This document shows, one piece after another, positions 17,397 through 25,776 of a DNA stretch of 64,000 nt (position 1 is its first letter; each line of letters begins with the position of its first letter). A model generated the notes under the pieces. That model was given only the letters and a program-made list of their open reading frames with translations. It was not told where the DNA came from and ran no database searches. Source of the DNA: an uncultured Myxococcales bacterium (GTDB lineage: Bacteria > Myxococcota > Myxococcia > Myxococcales > Myxococcaceae); NCBI GenBank assembly GCA_937980205.1, contig CALJKW010000055.1, forward strand, positions 744,001-808,000. Direction: 5' to 3'. A program made the position numbers and the translations under genes.

Positions 17397-20024
17397 CTAC
17401 TTGCAGCTGATCGTAAACGTCTGCTCGGCAATTCCGGGCTTCACTTCGACGTTGTACATGACGTCCGGTTGCTGCAGCCGGCCCTTCTTCGGGCAGCGGT
17501 ACTGAATCGGCCGGCGACCCGGGTGCCAGCGGTAGGGCGTGTTCGGTGACAGCGCGCTGGCGTCGCGCTGATCGACGAGCTTCGTGCCGGCCGGCGCCAC
17601 GATCTTCACGACCACGGTGTCCGGCGCATCGACCTCGGTCGACGGCGGTGGCGTCGTCGGCTCGGGCGGCTTCGCGGTGTTCGCTGAGGGCCCGGGAGGA
17701 GCGCCGTCGGTCTTCGGCGGCTCGGGCGGCTTCGTCGTCTCCGTCACCTTCGGCGGCTGCGGGCCGGACGCCGCCTTCTGCCGCGAGCGGTAGATCGCGA
17801 GGCCGCCCAGGCCCAACACGAGCACCACCACGAAGACGAGGCCGGCCACGAGCCATGGCCGCTCCGCGAAGATGGAGACCGCCCCCTCGTCGTCCTCCGC
17901 AGCCGGCGCCGGCAGAGACTGCGAGGGCACCTCGGCGGACGCGTCCTGCGACTCGCCGAGCCGCGACAGATCGCTGCCGCGGAAGTCCATCGTGTTCTCG
18001 TTGTCGTCCTGGTCGAACGTCGCTGCCGGGCCCGGCACCACCTTGCCCAGGCCGGACGGGATGGCCTCGTCGAGCAGCGGCCCGATGTCTTCCACCGACG
18101 GCGTCTTGCCGCGGTTCGGCCGGTCTTCCTTCGTCGACGGCTCGGGCGGCAGCGTCGGCGGAGGGGGCACCGAGCGGATCTCGTCGCGCGCGTACGCCTG
18201 CGGCACGTCGAAGACCGCGCCGGTCTCGGCGCGCGTCGACCTGCGCCCTTGCTGCTGCACCGTCCCGGTCGAAGCGCGCGCCTGCACCTGCTGCACGGCT
18301 CCGGTCGCCGCACGCCCCTGCTGCTGCACGGTGCCCGTCGCCGCGCGCGGCGCCTGGGCCTGCTGCACGGTCCCCGTCGGGGCGCGGGCGGCGACCTGCG
18401 GCAGCGCGGCCGTCGGAGCGCGACCGACCGCGCCGTTCTCCGCGCGCGTGGGCTTGCGCGCCGGCGTCGTCGGAGCCGGCTCGATGGGCTGGCGCGTCGC
18501 GCGCAGGCTCTCGGGCGCCTTCGCGCCGCTCTGCGAGGGCTGCCGCGCGACGGGCGGACGCGACTCCACCGTCGACGGCGTCCTCACGCTCGCCTGAGGC
18601 ATGCTCGGCGTCAGCGACGACAGCGAGTCGCCGGTGATCGCCCGGCTCGAGCCCGAGTCGTTCAGCGCCGTCGCGTCTTCGTCCTCGGCGCCCCCGGCCG
18701 CCATCAGCGCCTCGCCCGACGGCTTGCGCGCCGGAGGGGCGACGAACGCCTTCGCGAGATCCTGCGGGCGCGCGGTCTGCGTGCGCGGCTCGACGTCGTT
18801 CCCCGAGTACGCCGGCGCGGCAGGGTTCGAGATCCGCTGCGGAGGCGGCACCGCCGGGCGCGGCCCGCTCACCGCCTTCATCGGCTGCGGCGTGGGCCTG
18901 CGGCCGATCGGCGCCGTGATCACCGAGTTGGTGGTGACGATCGAGCCCGCCGACGAGCCCTCGGTCAGGGGCGGCACCAGCGGCTTCGTCGTCTCCTCGT
19001 TGATCGGCTGCGGCGCCGGCGTGTTGCCCTTGAACGTCCGCTCGGGGTCCGTGGGAGGCAGCTTGCCGATGCCCGGCTGCGAGACGACCTTCTGCCTCCG
19101 GTCGGTCACCCGATCGTTCGGCCCGCGGGCGTTGGCGGGGATGAAGAGCGACGTGCGCTCTTCGTCGCTGCCGAAGAGGCGCGCGACGTAGTGCTTCACG
19201 TCCTCGACGGTCGTGCGCGCCTCGGTGCGCATCCACGCCTCCAGGTCGGCGTGGACCTCGCCCGCCTGCTGGTACCGCTTCGAGCGGTCCTTCTGCAGGC
19301 AGCGCATGATGATGCGCGACAGCCCCATCGGGAAGTCGCGGCGCGTGAGGTGCGGCGGCGGCGGCTCTTCCGCGCGGATGGCGTAGATCACCGCCTCGGT
19401 CGTCGCCTTGTAGAACGGGCTCTTCCCGACGGTGAGCTCGTACATCATCGTCCCGAGCGCGAAGATGTCGGCGCGGTGATCGATGCGCTCCTGGCTGAGC
19501 TGCTCGGGCGAGAGGTAGAGGAACTTGCCCTTGATGACGCCGGGCTTGGAGCGCTCCATGATCGCTCCGGCCTTGGCGATGCCGAAGTCGACGAGCTTCA
19601 CCTGGCCCTGGTACCCGATCATCAGGTTCTGAGGGCTGACGTCGCGGTGGATGATCTGCAGCGGCTTGCCGTCGGCGCCGGTGCGGTTGTGCGCGTAGTG
19701 CAGGCCGTCGCACAGCTTCGAGGTCAGCCACGCGGTGATGTTCGGAGGGACCGTGCCCTGCCGCTTCTGCTCCTCGTTGAAGATCTTTCGGAGGTCGACG
19801 CCCTCGACGTACTCCATCGCGATGAAGATCGAGCCCTCGAGGTGCCCGAGCTCGTACACGGTGATGATGTTCGGGTGGTGCAGCTGAGACGCGATGCGCG
19901 CCTCGTCGAGGAACATCTGCACGAACTCCCGCTCCTGCGCGAGGTACGGGAGAATGCGCTTGATGACGACGAGTCGGTCTTTCTTCGTGTCTTTCGCGAG
20001 ATAGAGCTCCGCCATCCCACCCAC
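17397..20024 (-). CDS. Membrane Ser/Thr protein kinase with repeat linker
   Basis: At least 875 residues. The kinase domain (to about residue 270) has VIKRILPYL (ATP Lys), IIHRDVSPQNLMI and VDFGIAKA, with YLSPEQL in the activation segment. A 400-residue disordered linker has seven RAxTGxV-like repeats, then one membrane helix (about 721-740, LVAGLVFVVVLVLGLGGLAI). A Pro/Thr-rich stretch and a small C-terminal domain with cysteine residues (QYRCPKKGR, FTISCK) follow. The homologous N-lobe begins further upstream (FGQYLLLKRLAVGGMAE in frame to about 20070), yet no ATG, GTG or TTG exists there; the only earlier canonical codon is GTG 20033 inside the glycine loop. The N-terminus is therefore unresolved. 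It precedes pdhA by 15 bp. Confidence 0.85.
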   Translation of the reverse strand: MGGMAELYLAKDTKKDRLVVIKRILPYLAQEREFVQMFLDEARIASQLHHPNIITVYELGHLEGSIFIAMEYVEGVDLRKIFNEEQKRQGTVPPNITAWLTSKLCDGLHYAHNRTGADGKPLQIIHRDVSPQNLMIGYQGQVKLVDFGIAKAGAIMERSKPGVIKGKFLYLSPEQLSQERIDHRADIFALGTMMYELTVGKSPFYKATTEAVIYAIRAEEPPPPHLTRRDFPMGLSRIIMRCLQKDRSKRYQQAGEVHADLEAWMRTEARTTVEDVKHYVARLFGSDEERTSLFIPANARGPNDRVTDRRQKVVSQPGIGKLPPTDPERTFKGNTPAPQPINEETTKPLVPPLTEGSSAGSIVTTNSVITAPIGRRPTPQPMKAVSGPRPAVPPPQRISNPAAPAYSGNDVEPRTQTARPQDLAKAFVAPPARKPSGEALMAAGGAEDEDATALNDSGSSRAITGDSLSSLTPSMPQASVRTPSTVESRPPVARQPSQSGAKAPESLRATRQPIEPAPTTPARKPTRAENGAVGRAPTAALPQVAARAPTGTVQQAQAPRAATGTVQQQGRAATGAVQQVQARASTGTVQQQGRRSTRAETGAVFDVPQAYARDEIRSVPPPPTLPPEPSTKEDRPNRGKTPSVEDIGPLLDEAIPSGLGKVVPGPAATFDQDDNENTMDFRGSDLSRLGESQDASAEVPSQSLPAPAAEDDEGAVSIFAERPWLVAGLVFVVVLVLGLGGLAIYRSRQKAASGPQPPKVTETTKPPEPPKTDGAPPGPSANTAKPPEPTTPPPSTEVDAPDTVVVKIVAPAGTKLVDQRDASALSPNTPYRWHPGRRPIQYRCPKKGRLQQPDVMYNVEVKPGIAEQTFTISCK
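18213..18450 (-). repeat. In-frame RAxTGxV peptide repeats in kinase linker
   Basis: Coding repeat of 11-13 codons with units RAENGAVG, RAPTAALP, RAPTGTVQQ, RAATGTVQQ, RAATGAVQQ, RASTGTVQQ and RAETGAVF. Each unit places a basic residue two or three positions before a Thr or Ser. The DNA shows GCTGCTGCAC-type repetition. Confidence 0.75.
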
Positions 20025-20082
20025 AGCGAGGCGCTTGAGCAGGAGGTACTGGCCGAACGGGACGGCCGCGTGTGGAGCTGAC

Positions 20083-20937
20083 TCAGTACCGATAGAAGCC
20101 CTCGCCGGACTTTTTCCCGAGCTTACCTGCCCTCACCATCTTCTTGAGCAGCTGGGGAGGACGAAAGGTGGGAGACCCGAGCTCTTTGTAGAGGTACTCG
20201 GCGATGGACAGGCGGATGTCGAGGCCGACCAGGTCTCCCAGCTTCAGGGGCCCCATCGGGTAGCCGTAGCCGAGCTCCATGGCCCGGTCGATGTCTTCGG
20301 CGCTCGCGACGCGCTCTTCGAGCATGCGAATGGCCTCGAGGCCGACCGCGAGGCCCAGGCGTGTGGACGCGAAGCCCGGCGAGTCTTCGACCACGATCAG
20401 CTGCTTGCCGATCTTCTCGCCGAACGCCTTCACCGCCGCGACGGTCTCAGGCGCCGTCTGGTAGGCGCGCACCACCTCGAGCAGCTTCATCAGGTGCACC
20501 GGGTTGAAGAAGTGCATGCCCACGACGCGCTCGGGCTTCGTCGCGGCGGCCGCGATCTCGGTGAGGCTCAGCGAGCTGGTGTTGCTCGCGAGGATGCAGG
20601 TCTCGCTGACGAGCTTGCTCAAGTCTCTGAACAGCTGCTGCTTGAGCTCGATCTTCTCGGGGACGGCTTCGATGATCAGGTCGCAACCCTTGACGTCGTC
20701 GAGGCTCGTCGTCGTGGTGATGCGGCCGAGCGCGGCGTCGCGGTCTTCTTTCGTGACCTTCTTCTTCTCGACGCCGACGTCGAGGTTCTTGGTGATGCTG
20801 GCGAGGCCCTTCGCGGTGAGCTCGGGCTTGATGTCGTAGAGGATGACGGAGTGGCCCGACGTCGCAGACACGTGCGCAATGCCGTGGCCCATCGTGCCGG
20901 CGCCCAGCACGCCGACCTTCGAGATGGAGGTGCTCAT
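20083..20937 (-). CDS. 3-hydroxybutyryl-CoA dehydrogenase
   Basis: 284 residues. The NAD-binding Rossmann motif GVLGAGTMGHGIAHV lies at about residues 9-23. ASNTSSLSLTEIA and the catalytic His in GMHFFNPVHLMKLLEVV (about residue 140) follow, and the C-terminal domain has DSPGFASTRLG and GYPMGPLKLGDLVGLD. Length fits the single-function short enzyme (Hbd/PaaH/FadB2 type) that interconverts acetoacetyl-CoA and 3-hydroxybutyryl-CoA or acts in beta-oxidation. It is the first gene before the kinase-pdh run; its stop lies inside the stretch where the kinase N-lobe reading continues. Confidence 0.93.
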   Translation of the reverse strand: MSTSISKVGVLGAGTMGHGIAHVSATSGHSVILYDIKPELTAKGLASITKNLDVGVEKKKVTKEDRDAALGRITTTTSLDDVKGCDLIIEAVPEKIELKQQLFRDLSKLVSETCILASNTSSLSLTEIAAAATKPERVVGMHFFNPVHLMKLLEVVRAYQTAPETVAAVKAFGEKIGKQLIVVEDSPGFASTRLGLAVGLEAIRMLEERVASAEDIDRAMELGYGYPMGPLKLGDLVGLDIRLSIAEYLYKELGSPTFRPPQLLKKMVRAGKLGKKSGEGFYRY

Positions 20938-20978
20938 TTGAGGCGGAAGCTACAGCCGCCTCGGGTGCGACTCCAGGA

Positions 20979-22733
20979 TCACCACCAGGCGATTTCGAGC
21001 GGAACGCCCAGGGGCTCGAGCTGGGCCTGCACCGAGGCCACCTGCTCCGGCTTCGGGGCGGAGGCGGTGGGCCCGTTCGGCTCGGGGCGGAACGGCCGCC
21101 ACCGCGCGCGCCGCGGCTTCCAGCCCATCGCAGAAAGCTTCGACGGCAGCCGCGGGTCCCAATGCCTGAGCTCGAAGTCGAGCTCCCGTGTGACGCGCCA
21201 GGAGCTCAGCTGCACCCACTCGAGCTGGGTGTGCTCGAGCAGCTCGAGGATGCTCTTCGTGTCTTCGGGAGTGACGAACTGGATCTCGACGGAGCGCAGC
21301 GTCGGCGTCGACTCGAGCACCGCCCGCAGCTCGGCCAGCGCAAGCTGCCGGCACTGCAGCGACACGAGCGGCAGCCCGCGGAGCGCCGCCGCGGAGATCG
21401 GGAGCTGCACCTCGAGCCGCTGCAGGCCGCGCGGGAGCTCGGCGAGCTCGCCCTTTCCCGAGAGGGCGAGCTCTCGCAAGCCGCCGAGCGCTGCCGCGTG
21501 GTCCGAAGTCAGCCGAGCGTGGAGCAGCGCCAGGCGCTCAAGGGGCGGGCCTCCTTCGAACAGCCGCTCCGGCAGCGCCACCTGCTCGTAGACGCTGCCC
21601 CCGAGCGTCAGCCGCTTCAGGTTGCGCAGCCGGGCGAGCTCCTCGCGGGAAGGGAGGTAGTCGAGCTCGGCCGCGGTCCACCCCGCCGCGCGATCGCCGG
21701 CCAGCGCGACGAGCTCACGGCTCACCTGCCCGACGTCGGTGACCGAGCGGCACGACTCGAGCAGCGTCGCGGCGTGCACCTTGGGCACGGCGCGCAGCCC
21801 CCGCAGCGCGGTGACCGTCGCCCACGCCGGGTGCCTGGCGACGGACTTCACCGTCTTCGCGTTGAGCTGCACCTCCGAAGGGAAGCCGCGCGCGATGAGG
21901 CAGTCTGCGCCCTGCGAGACGGGCGCCGTCCACTGGACGAAGCGCTTCGAGTCGGCCAGCAGCGCGTACTCGCGAGCGCGGCTCTCGGGCGTGCCGCGCC
22001 CGCGCGCGCGGTTGACCTGCAGCGTGATGAGCTCTCCGCGCACGTCGCCCCGCTGCAGCAGCGCGTCGGCGTACACCAGCCGCGGCGCGTCGTCGGCGGG
22101 CGCCGCCCAGACCGCCTCGAGCAAGGTCTGCTCGTCGGCCTCGGCGCTCTTCTTCGCCGAGGCGTGCTGGCTCGCGGCGTCGAGCGAGGTCTTGTGCGCG
22201 GCCTCGAGCTCCGCGAGCCGCCGCTCGTCGGCCTTCGAGAGGTCGGGCTCGATGACGTCCATCTCGGCCGCGGTGCGCCGCAAGAGGTTGCCGACGTCGT
22301 CGCCCATCGAGCTGTCGATGATCGACTTGTAGCGGGCCCCGAGCCCGGCCATGCCGTCGCGCGCGCGGACGTCTTTGGACTCGGCGAGCAGCTTCACCGC
22401 AGCGCGGAAGAACGGCGTGGCCGTCTTCGCGCGCCAGGGCGGCGCCTCGAGCAGCCGCAGCAGCAGCGTCACGCTGCGCGGATCGGTACGCGCCGCCAGC
22501 ACCGGCAGCAGCTCGGCGGCGCGCGTCGAGGGCATCGACCTCAGCGCCTCGAACAGCCGCGGCAGATCGTTCGGATCGGAGCGCTTCTCGAGCTCGCGCC
22601 AGGCGACGAGGTCGGCCTGCTTCTTCCCCGCGCCGACGAGCGGGCGCCCGGTCTCGGTCAGCAGCTCGGCGAGCACGGCCCAGCGCGGGTGACGCGTCTT
22701 CCGCCACGCGCTCACGCACTCGTTGAGGCTCAC
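20979..22733 (-). CDS. TIGR02996-type repeat-companion protein
   Basis: 584 residues. An N-terminal helical region (about 1-170) is followed by the motif DEQTLLEAVWAAPADD then PRLVYADALLQRGD, the hallmark of the TIGR02996 domain found in myxobacteria and planctomycetes. The C-terminal half has leucine-rich-repeat-like periods (LARLRNLKRLTLGGSV, LRELALSGKGELAELP, LPLVSLQCRQLALAELRAVL). No signal peptide. The function is unknown; LRRs suggest protein binding. The chosen GTG at 22733 overlaps the stop of the enoyl-CoA hydratase (GTGA); a longer reading upstream would run inside that gene. Confidence 0.8.
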   Translation of the reverse strand: MSLNECVSAWRKTRHPRWAVLAELLTETGRPLVGAGKKQADLVAWRELEKRSDPNDLPRLFEALRSMPSTRAAELLPVLAARTDPRSVTLLLRLLEAPPWRAKTATPFFRAAVKLLAESKDVRARDGMAGLGARYKSIIDSSMGDDVGNLLRRTAAEMDVIEPDLSKADERRLAELEAAHKTSLDAASQHASAKKSAEADEQTLLEAVWAAPADDAPRLVYADALLQRGDVRGELITLQVNRARGRGTPESRAREYALLADSKRFVQWTAPVSQGADCLIARGFPSEVQLNAKTVKSVARHPAWATVTALRGLRAVPKVHAATLLESCRSVTDVGQVSRELVALAGDRAAGWTAAELDYLPSREELARLRNLKRLTLGGSVYEQVALPERLFEGGPPLERLALLHARLTSDHAAALGGLRELALSGKGELAELPRGLQRLEVQLPISAAALRGLPLVSLQCRQLALAELRAVLESTPTLRSVEIQFVTPEDTKSILELLEHTQLEWVQLSSWRVTRELDFELRHWDPRLPSKLSAMGWKPRRARWRPFRPEPNGPTASAPKPEQVASVQAQLEPLGVPLEIAWW

Positions 22734-23482
22734 CTCTTCGCGCGCTTCTCCAGAAACGCGGTCATGCGCTCGCGCTTCTCGGCCGAGTCGAACAGCAGCG
22801 CCTGGCCGAGGCGTTCGACGGCGACCGTCGACTCGCCGCGCGCGAGCGTGTTCAGCGACACCTTCGCCACCTGCACCGCGAGCGGAGCGTTCTTGGCGAT
22901 CTGCTCGGCCAGCTCGAAGGCGGCCTTCAGCGCGTCGGTCTCCACGAAGCGCTCGAACAGGCCCCACTGCGCGGCCTCGGCGGCGTCGACGATGCGGCCG
23001 GTGAAGACGAGGTCCTTCGCGCGGCCGAGGCCGATCACCTTCGGCAGCCGGTGGGTTCCGCCGGCCGCCGGGTAGATGCCGAGCGTCACCTCGGGCAGGC
23101 CCACCTTCGCGGTCTTCGAGGCCACACGCAGGTCACACGCGAGCGCGAGCTCGAGCCCTCCCCCGAGTGCATAGCCGTCGATCGCCGCGATGGTCGGCCG
23201 CGGGAAGTCTTCGAGCTTCTGAAAGAGCGTCTGGTTGACGCCGTAGAACGCTTCCTTGTGCGTGCGCTCGCGGAGCTCGGCGATGTCGGCGCCGCCCGCG
23301 AACGCCTTGCCGCCGGCGCCGCTGAGCACGACGACCTTCACGTCATCGCGCCGCGCCCAGTCGTCGAGCAGCATGTGCAACGCCGAGATCATCTCGACGT
23401 TGATCGCGTTGCGCACCTCGGGCCGGTTGAGCTCGAGGTGCCCGACTCCGTCCGGGCGGACGGTGGCGTTGACGACCGGCAT
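22730..23482 (-). CDS. Enoyl-CoA hydratase/isomerase (crotonase family)
   Basis: 250 residues. Oxyanion-hole segments are AFAGGADIAELR and YALGGGLELALACDLRVAS. The two Glu positions used by hydratases are filled (GGGLELA and GLPEVTLG), followed by GIYPAAGGTHRLP. It hydrates trans-2-enoyl-CoA in the cytosol. The ATG overlaps the stop of the upstream lipoprotein gene (TAATG) and its own stop overlaps the TIGR02996 gene, giving a tightly coupled trio whose other members are not metabolic. Confidence 0.92.
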   Translation of the reverse strand: MPVVNATVRPDGVGHLELNRPEVRNAINVEMISALHMLLDDWARRDDVKVVVLSGAGGKAFAGGADIAELRERTHKEAFYGVNQTLFQKLEDFPRPTIAAIDGYALGGGLELALACDLRVASKTAKVGLPEVTLGIYPAAGGTHRLPKVIGLGRAKDLVFTGRIVDAAEAAQWGLFERFVETDALKAAFELAEQIAKNAPLAVQVAKVSLNTLARGESTVAVERLGQALLFDSAEKRERMTAFLEKRAKR

Positions 23483-24654
23483 TACGGCGTGACGACGGCG
23501 CCGGCCAGGTCGTTGCAGTCCATCGGGAAGACCACGAACGTGTAGCTCGAGCCGAGGCCCGGAACACCACCGTCAGTCCGCGGCTGCATGTTGCACGACG
23601 TCGTGCCGTTGGCGCACGCCGTCTGCGAGAACGTGTCCCAGACGCCGCGGATGCCCGAGGGGAAGCTCACCATGCGGCCACCGTCGGCGACCATCTTGCC
23701 GTAGTCGCAGCGCGGGCCGCCGTCGGGGTACGTGCCGAACGTGTTCTGCGTGCGGACCAGGACGCCCGACGGAATGTTGGCGCCCGTCACCTCGAAGCCG
23801 AACGACGTGTCGGGATCGTTGAGGCGCGTCATCTCGACGGGGTACGGGTTCGACAGCGTCAGCGGGCCGGGGATGTGCACCCGCGCGCCGGCGACAGGCT
23901 GAATGTTGCCGGGCCGCTGGTCGGAGACGAAGTAGCCCTTCGGCTTGCCGCCGTCGGGGTTCTGCCCGAACGGCGCGGACACCATGATGTCCGCGGGCGG
24001 AGTCGTGGTGCCCGTGACGACGATGCGCATCGGCCCCGCGTTGCTGCACAGCTCGCTGAACTGGTACCGGTACGCCTCGGCGCCGTTGTTGATGAACGAG
24101 TCGGGGAAGATGCGGCCCATGTGGCCGTCCATGTTCACGACGTCGCCGACGTTCACCGCGACGTTCGTCATCATGCCGACGGTGTCCGTGTAGTCCTTGA
24201 ACACGTAGAGACCGTTGCCCGGGTTGCCCGGATCGACGACCCAGAAATTCTGGCGGATGTTGCCGGTGCCCATCTGCGTCGAGGTGCTCTGCACCGCGGT
24301 CACGACTCCGCCGACGATTCGCACCGGCGACGTCCCGCAGAAATTGCCCGCCTTGAGCGCCGCCACCTGGCCGGCATCGAAGCCGCTCGCCCCACCCGTC
24401 CCGGAGCTGCCGCCGGTGCTGCCACCCGTGCCCGAGCTGCCGCCCGTGCTGCCACCCGTGCCCGAGCTGCCGCCGCTGCCTCCGCCCGTGCCCGCGCAGA
24501 ACGGCGCGCAGTTGCCGCCGCCGGTTCCGCTGCTGCCGCCGGAGCCACCGCCCGTGCCGCCTCCGTCGCGACCTCCACAGGCGACGGTGGTTCCACCGAG
24601 CGACAGCAACACTGCGACACCACCGACGAGCGCGATTCGGGCTGACAGGTTCAT
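23482..24654 (-). CDS. Lipoprotein with Gly/Ser/Thr-rich linker
   Basis: 390 residues. The signal peptide ends in GGTTVACGG (lipobox Cys about 26). The linker of about 65 residues is made of GSSGTGGSTG units. The mature domain (from about 95) has beta-strand pattern with few cysteine residues: FCGTSPVRIVGGVVTAVQ, then NFWVVDPGNPGNGLYVFKDY, then VGDVVNMDGHMGR. This resembles OB-fold-like domains of exported nucleic-acid or polysaccharide binding proteins, but I cannot assign a family. It is exported to the envelope and translationally coupled to the downstream enoyl-CoA hydratase. Confidence 0.75.
   Translation of the reverse strand: MNLSARIALVGGVAVLLSLGGTTVACGGRDGGGTGGGSGGSSGTGGGNCAPFCAGTGGGSGGSSGTGGSTGGSSGTGGSTGGSSGTGGASGFDAGQVAALKAGNFCGTSPVRIVGGVVTAVQSTSTQMGTGNIRQNFWVVDPGNPGNGLYVFKDYTDTVGMMTNVAVNVGDVVNMDGHMGRIFPDSFINNGAEAYRYQFSELCSNAGPMRIVVTGTTTPPADIMVSAPFGQNPDGGKPKGYFVSDQRPGNIQPVAGARVHIPGPLTLSNPYPVEMTRLNDPDTSFGFEVTGANIPSGVLVRTQNTFGTYPDGGPRCDYGKMVADGGRMVSFPSGIRGVWDTFSQTACANGTTSCNMQPRTDGGVPGLGSSYTFVVFPMDCNDLAGAVVTP
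24403..24480 (-). repeat. 30-bp coding tandem repeat (Gly/Ser/Thr linker)
   Basis: A 30-bp unit (GTGCTGCCACCCGTGCCCGA then GCTGCCGCC on the plus strand) is repeated about 2.5 times, encoding GSSGTGGSTG. It may vary in copy number between strains. Confidence 0.7.
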
Positions 24655-24687
24655 TGCGCGCGGCTTATAGGCGCGACCGAGACTCAA

Positions 24688-25716
24688 ATGAAAGCGATCG
24701 CGTTCACGAAGCATGGCGGGCCCGAAGTGTTGCAGCTCTGTGACCTTCCGACGCCGGAGCCGAAGGCGCGCGAGGTCCGCGTTCGCGTGAAGGCGGTGGC
24801 CCTCAACCACCTCGACGTCTGGGTCCGCATCGGCTGGCCGGGCCTCAAGCTGGCGCTTCCCCACGTGCTCGGCAGCGACATCGCCGGAGTCGTCGACGCC
24901 GTCGGCGCCGAGGTCACCGACGTGAAGCCAGGCACCGAGGTGCTGGTGAACCCCGGCCTCTCGTGCGGCGCCTGCGACCGCTGCCTGCGCGGCGACGACA
25001 ACCTCTGCCGCTCGTACGTCATCATCGGAGAGCACGTCGCCGGCGGTTACGCCGAGTTCGTCACCGTGCCGCGGCAGAACATCCTCCCGAAGCCGAAGAA
25101 CCTCGGCTTCCCCGAGGCCGCCTGCCTCCCCCTCACCTTCCTCACCGCGTGGACGATGCTCGTCCGCCGCGCGCAGCTGCAGGCCGGAGAGACCGTGCTC
25201 GTCCAGGCCGCCGGCTCGGGCGTCGGCAGCGCGGCGGTGCAGATCGCGAAGCTGCTCGGCGCGAAGGTGATCGCCACCGCCTCCACCGACGCGAAGCTCG
25301 AGCGCGCGAAGAGCCTCGGCGCCGATCACCTCATCAACTACGCGAGCCACGACTTCCTCGCCGAGGTGAAGCGCATCACCGAGCGCAAGATGGTCGACGT
25401 CGTCTTCGAGCACGTCGGCGGGCCCACGTTCGAGAAGAGCGTCGCGTGCTTGCCGTACGGAGGCCGCCTCGTCACCTGCGGAGCGACCTCCGGCAACGAG
25501 GTGAAGCTCGACCTGAAGGTCCTCTTCTACAAACGAATTTCGCTGCTGGGCTCCACCATGGGCAGCAAGGGCGACCTCTTCCGCATCCTGCAGCTCGTCG
25601 AGGAAGGGAAGCTCAAGCCGGTGATGGACCGCACGCTGCCGCTCGAGAAGGCGGCCGAAGCGCACCAACTGCTCAGCGAGCGCAAGGCGTTCGGCAACGT
25701 CGTGCTGACGCCGTGA
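24688..25716 (+). CDS. Zinc-type alcohol dehydrogenase / quinone oxidoreductase family
   Basis: 342-residue MDR-superfamily oxidoreductase. The N-terminal GroES-like domain contains the structural-zinc lobe CGACDRCLRGDDNLC (about 93-107). The cofactor domain has VLVQAAGSGVGSAAVQIAKL. The catalytic zinc Cys position is occupied by His (ALNHLDVW), as in the subgroup close to quinone oxidoreductases, so catalysis may be zinc-independent. NADPH preference is likely but not certain, and the substrate is unknown. It is divergent from the lipoprotein gene and followed by thiolase and enoyl-CoA hydratase genes. Confidence 0.88.
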   Translation: MKAIAFTKHGGPEVLQLCDLPTPEPKAREVRVRVKAVALNHLDVWVRIGWPGLKLALPHVLGSDIAGVVDAVGAEVTDVKPGTEVLVNPGLSCGACDRCLRGDDNLCRSYVIIGEHVAGGYAEFVTVPRQNILPKPKNLGFPEAACLPLTFLTAWTMLVRRAQLQAGETVLVQAAGSGVGSAAVQIAKLLGAKVIATASTDAKLERAKSLGADHLINYASHDFLAEVKRITERKMVDVVFEHVGGPTFEKSVACLPYGGRLVTCGATSGNEVKLDLKVLFYKRISLLGSTMGSKGDLFRILQLVEEGKLKPVMDRTLPLEKAAEAHQLLSERKAFGNVVLTP

Positions 25717-25776
25717 GCCTCGGCGCGCGCTGAACGCGATTCCCACCGGGCGCTGAAAGCGTTACTGAGGCCGCCC

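Noticed and set aside
24403..24560. Regular GC-rich repeats considered as a CRISPR-like array
   Set aside because: They are in-frame glycine-linker codons with no unique spacers and no cas genes.
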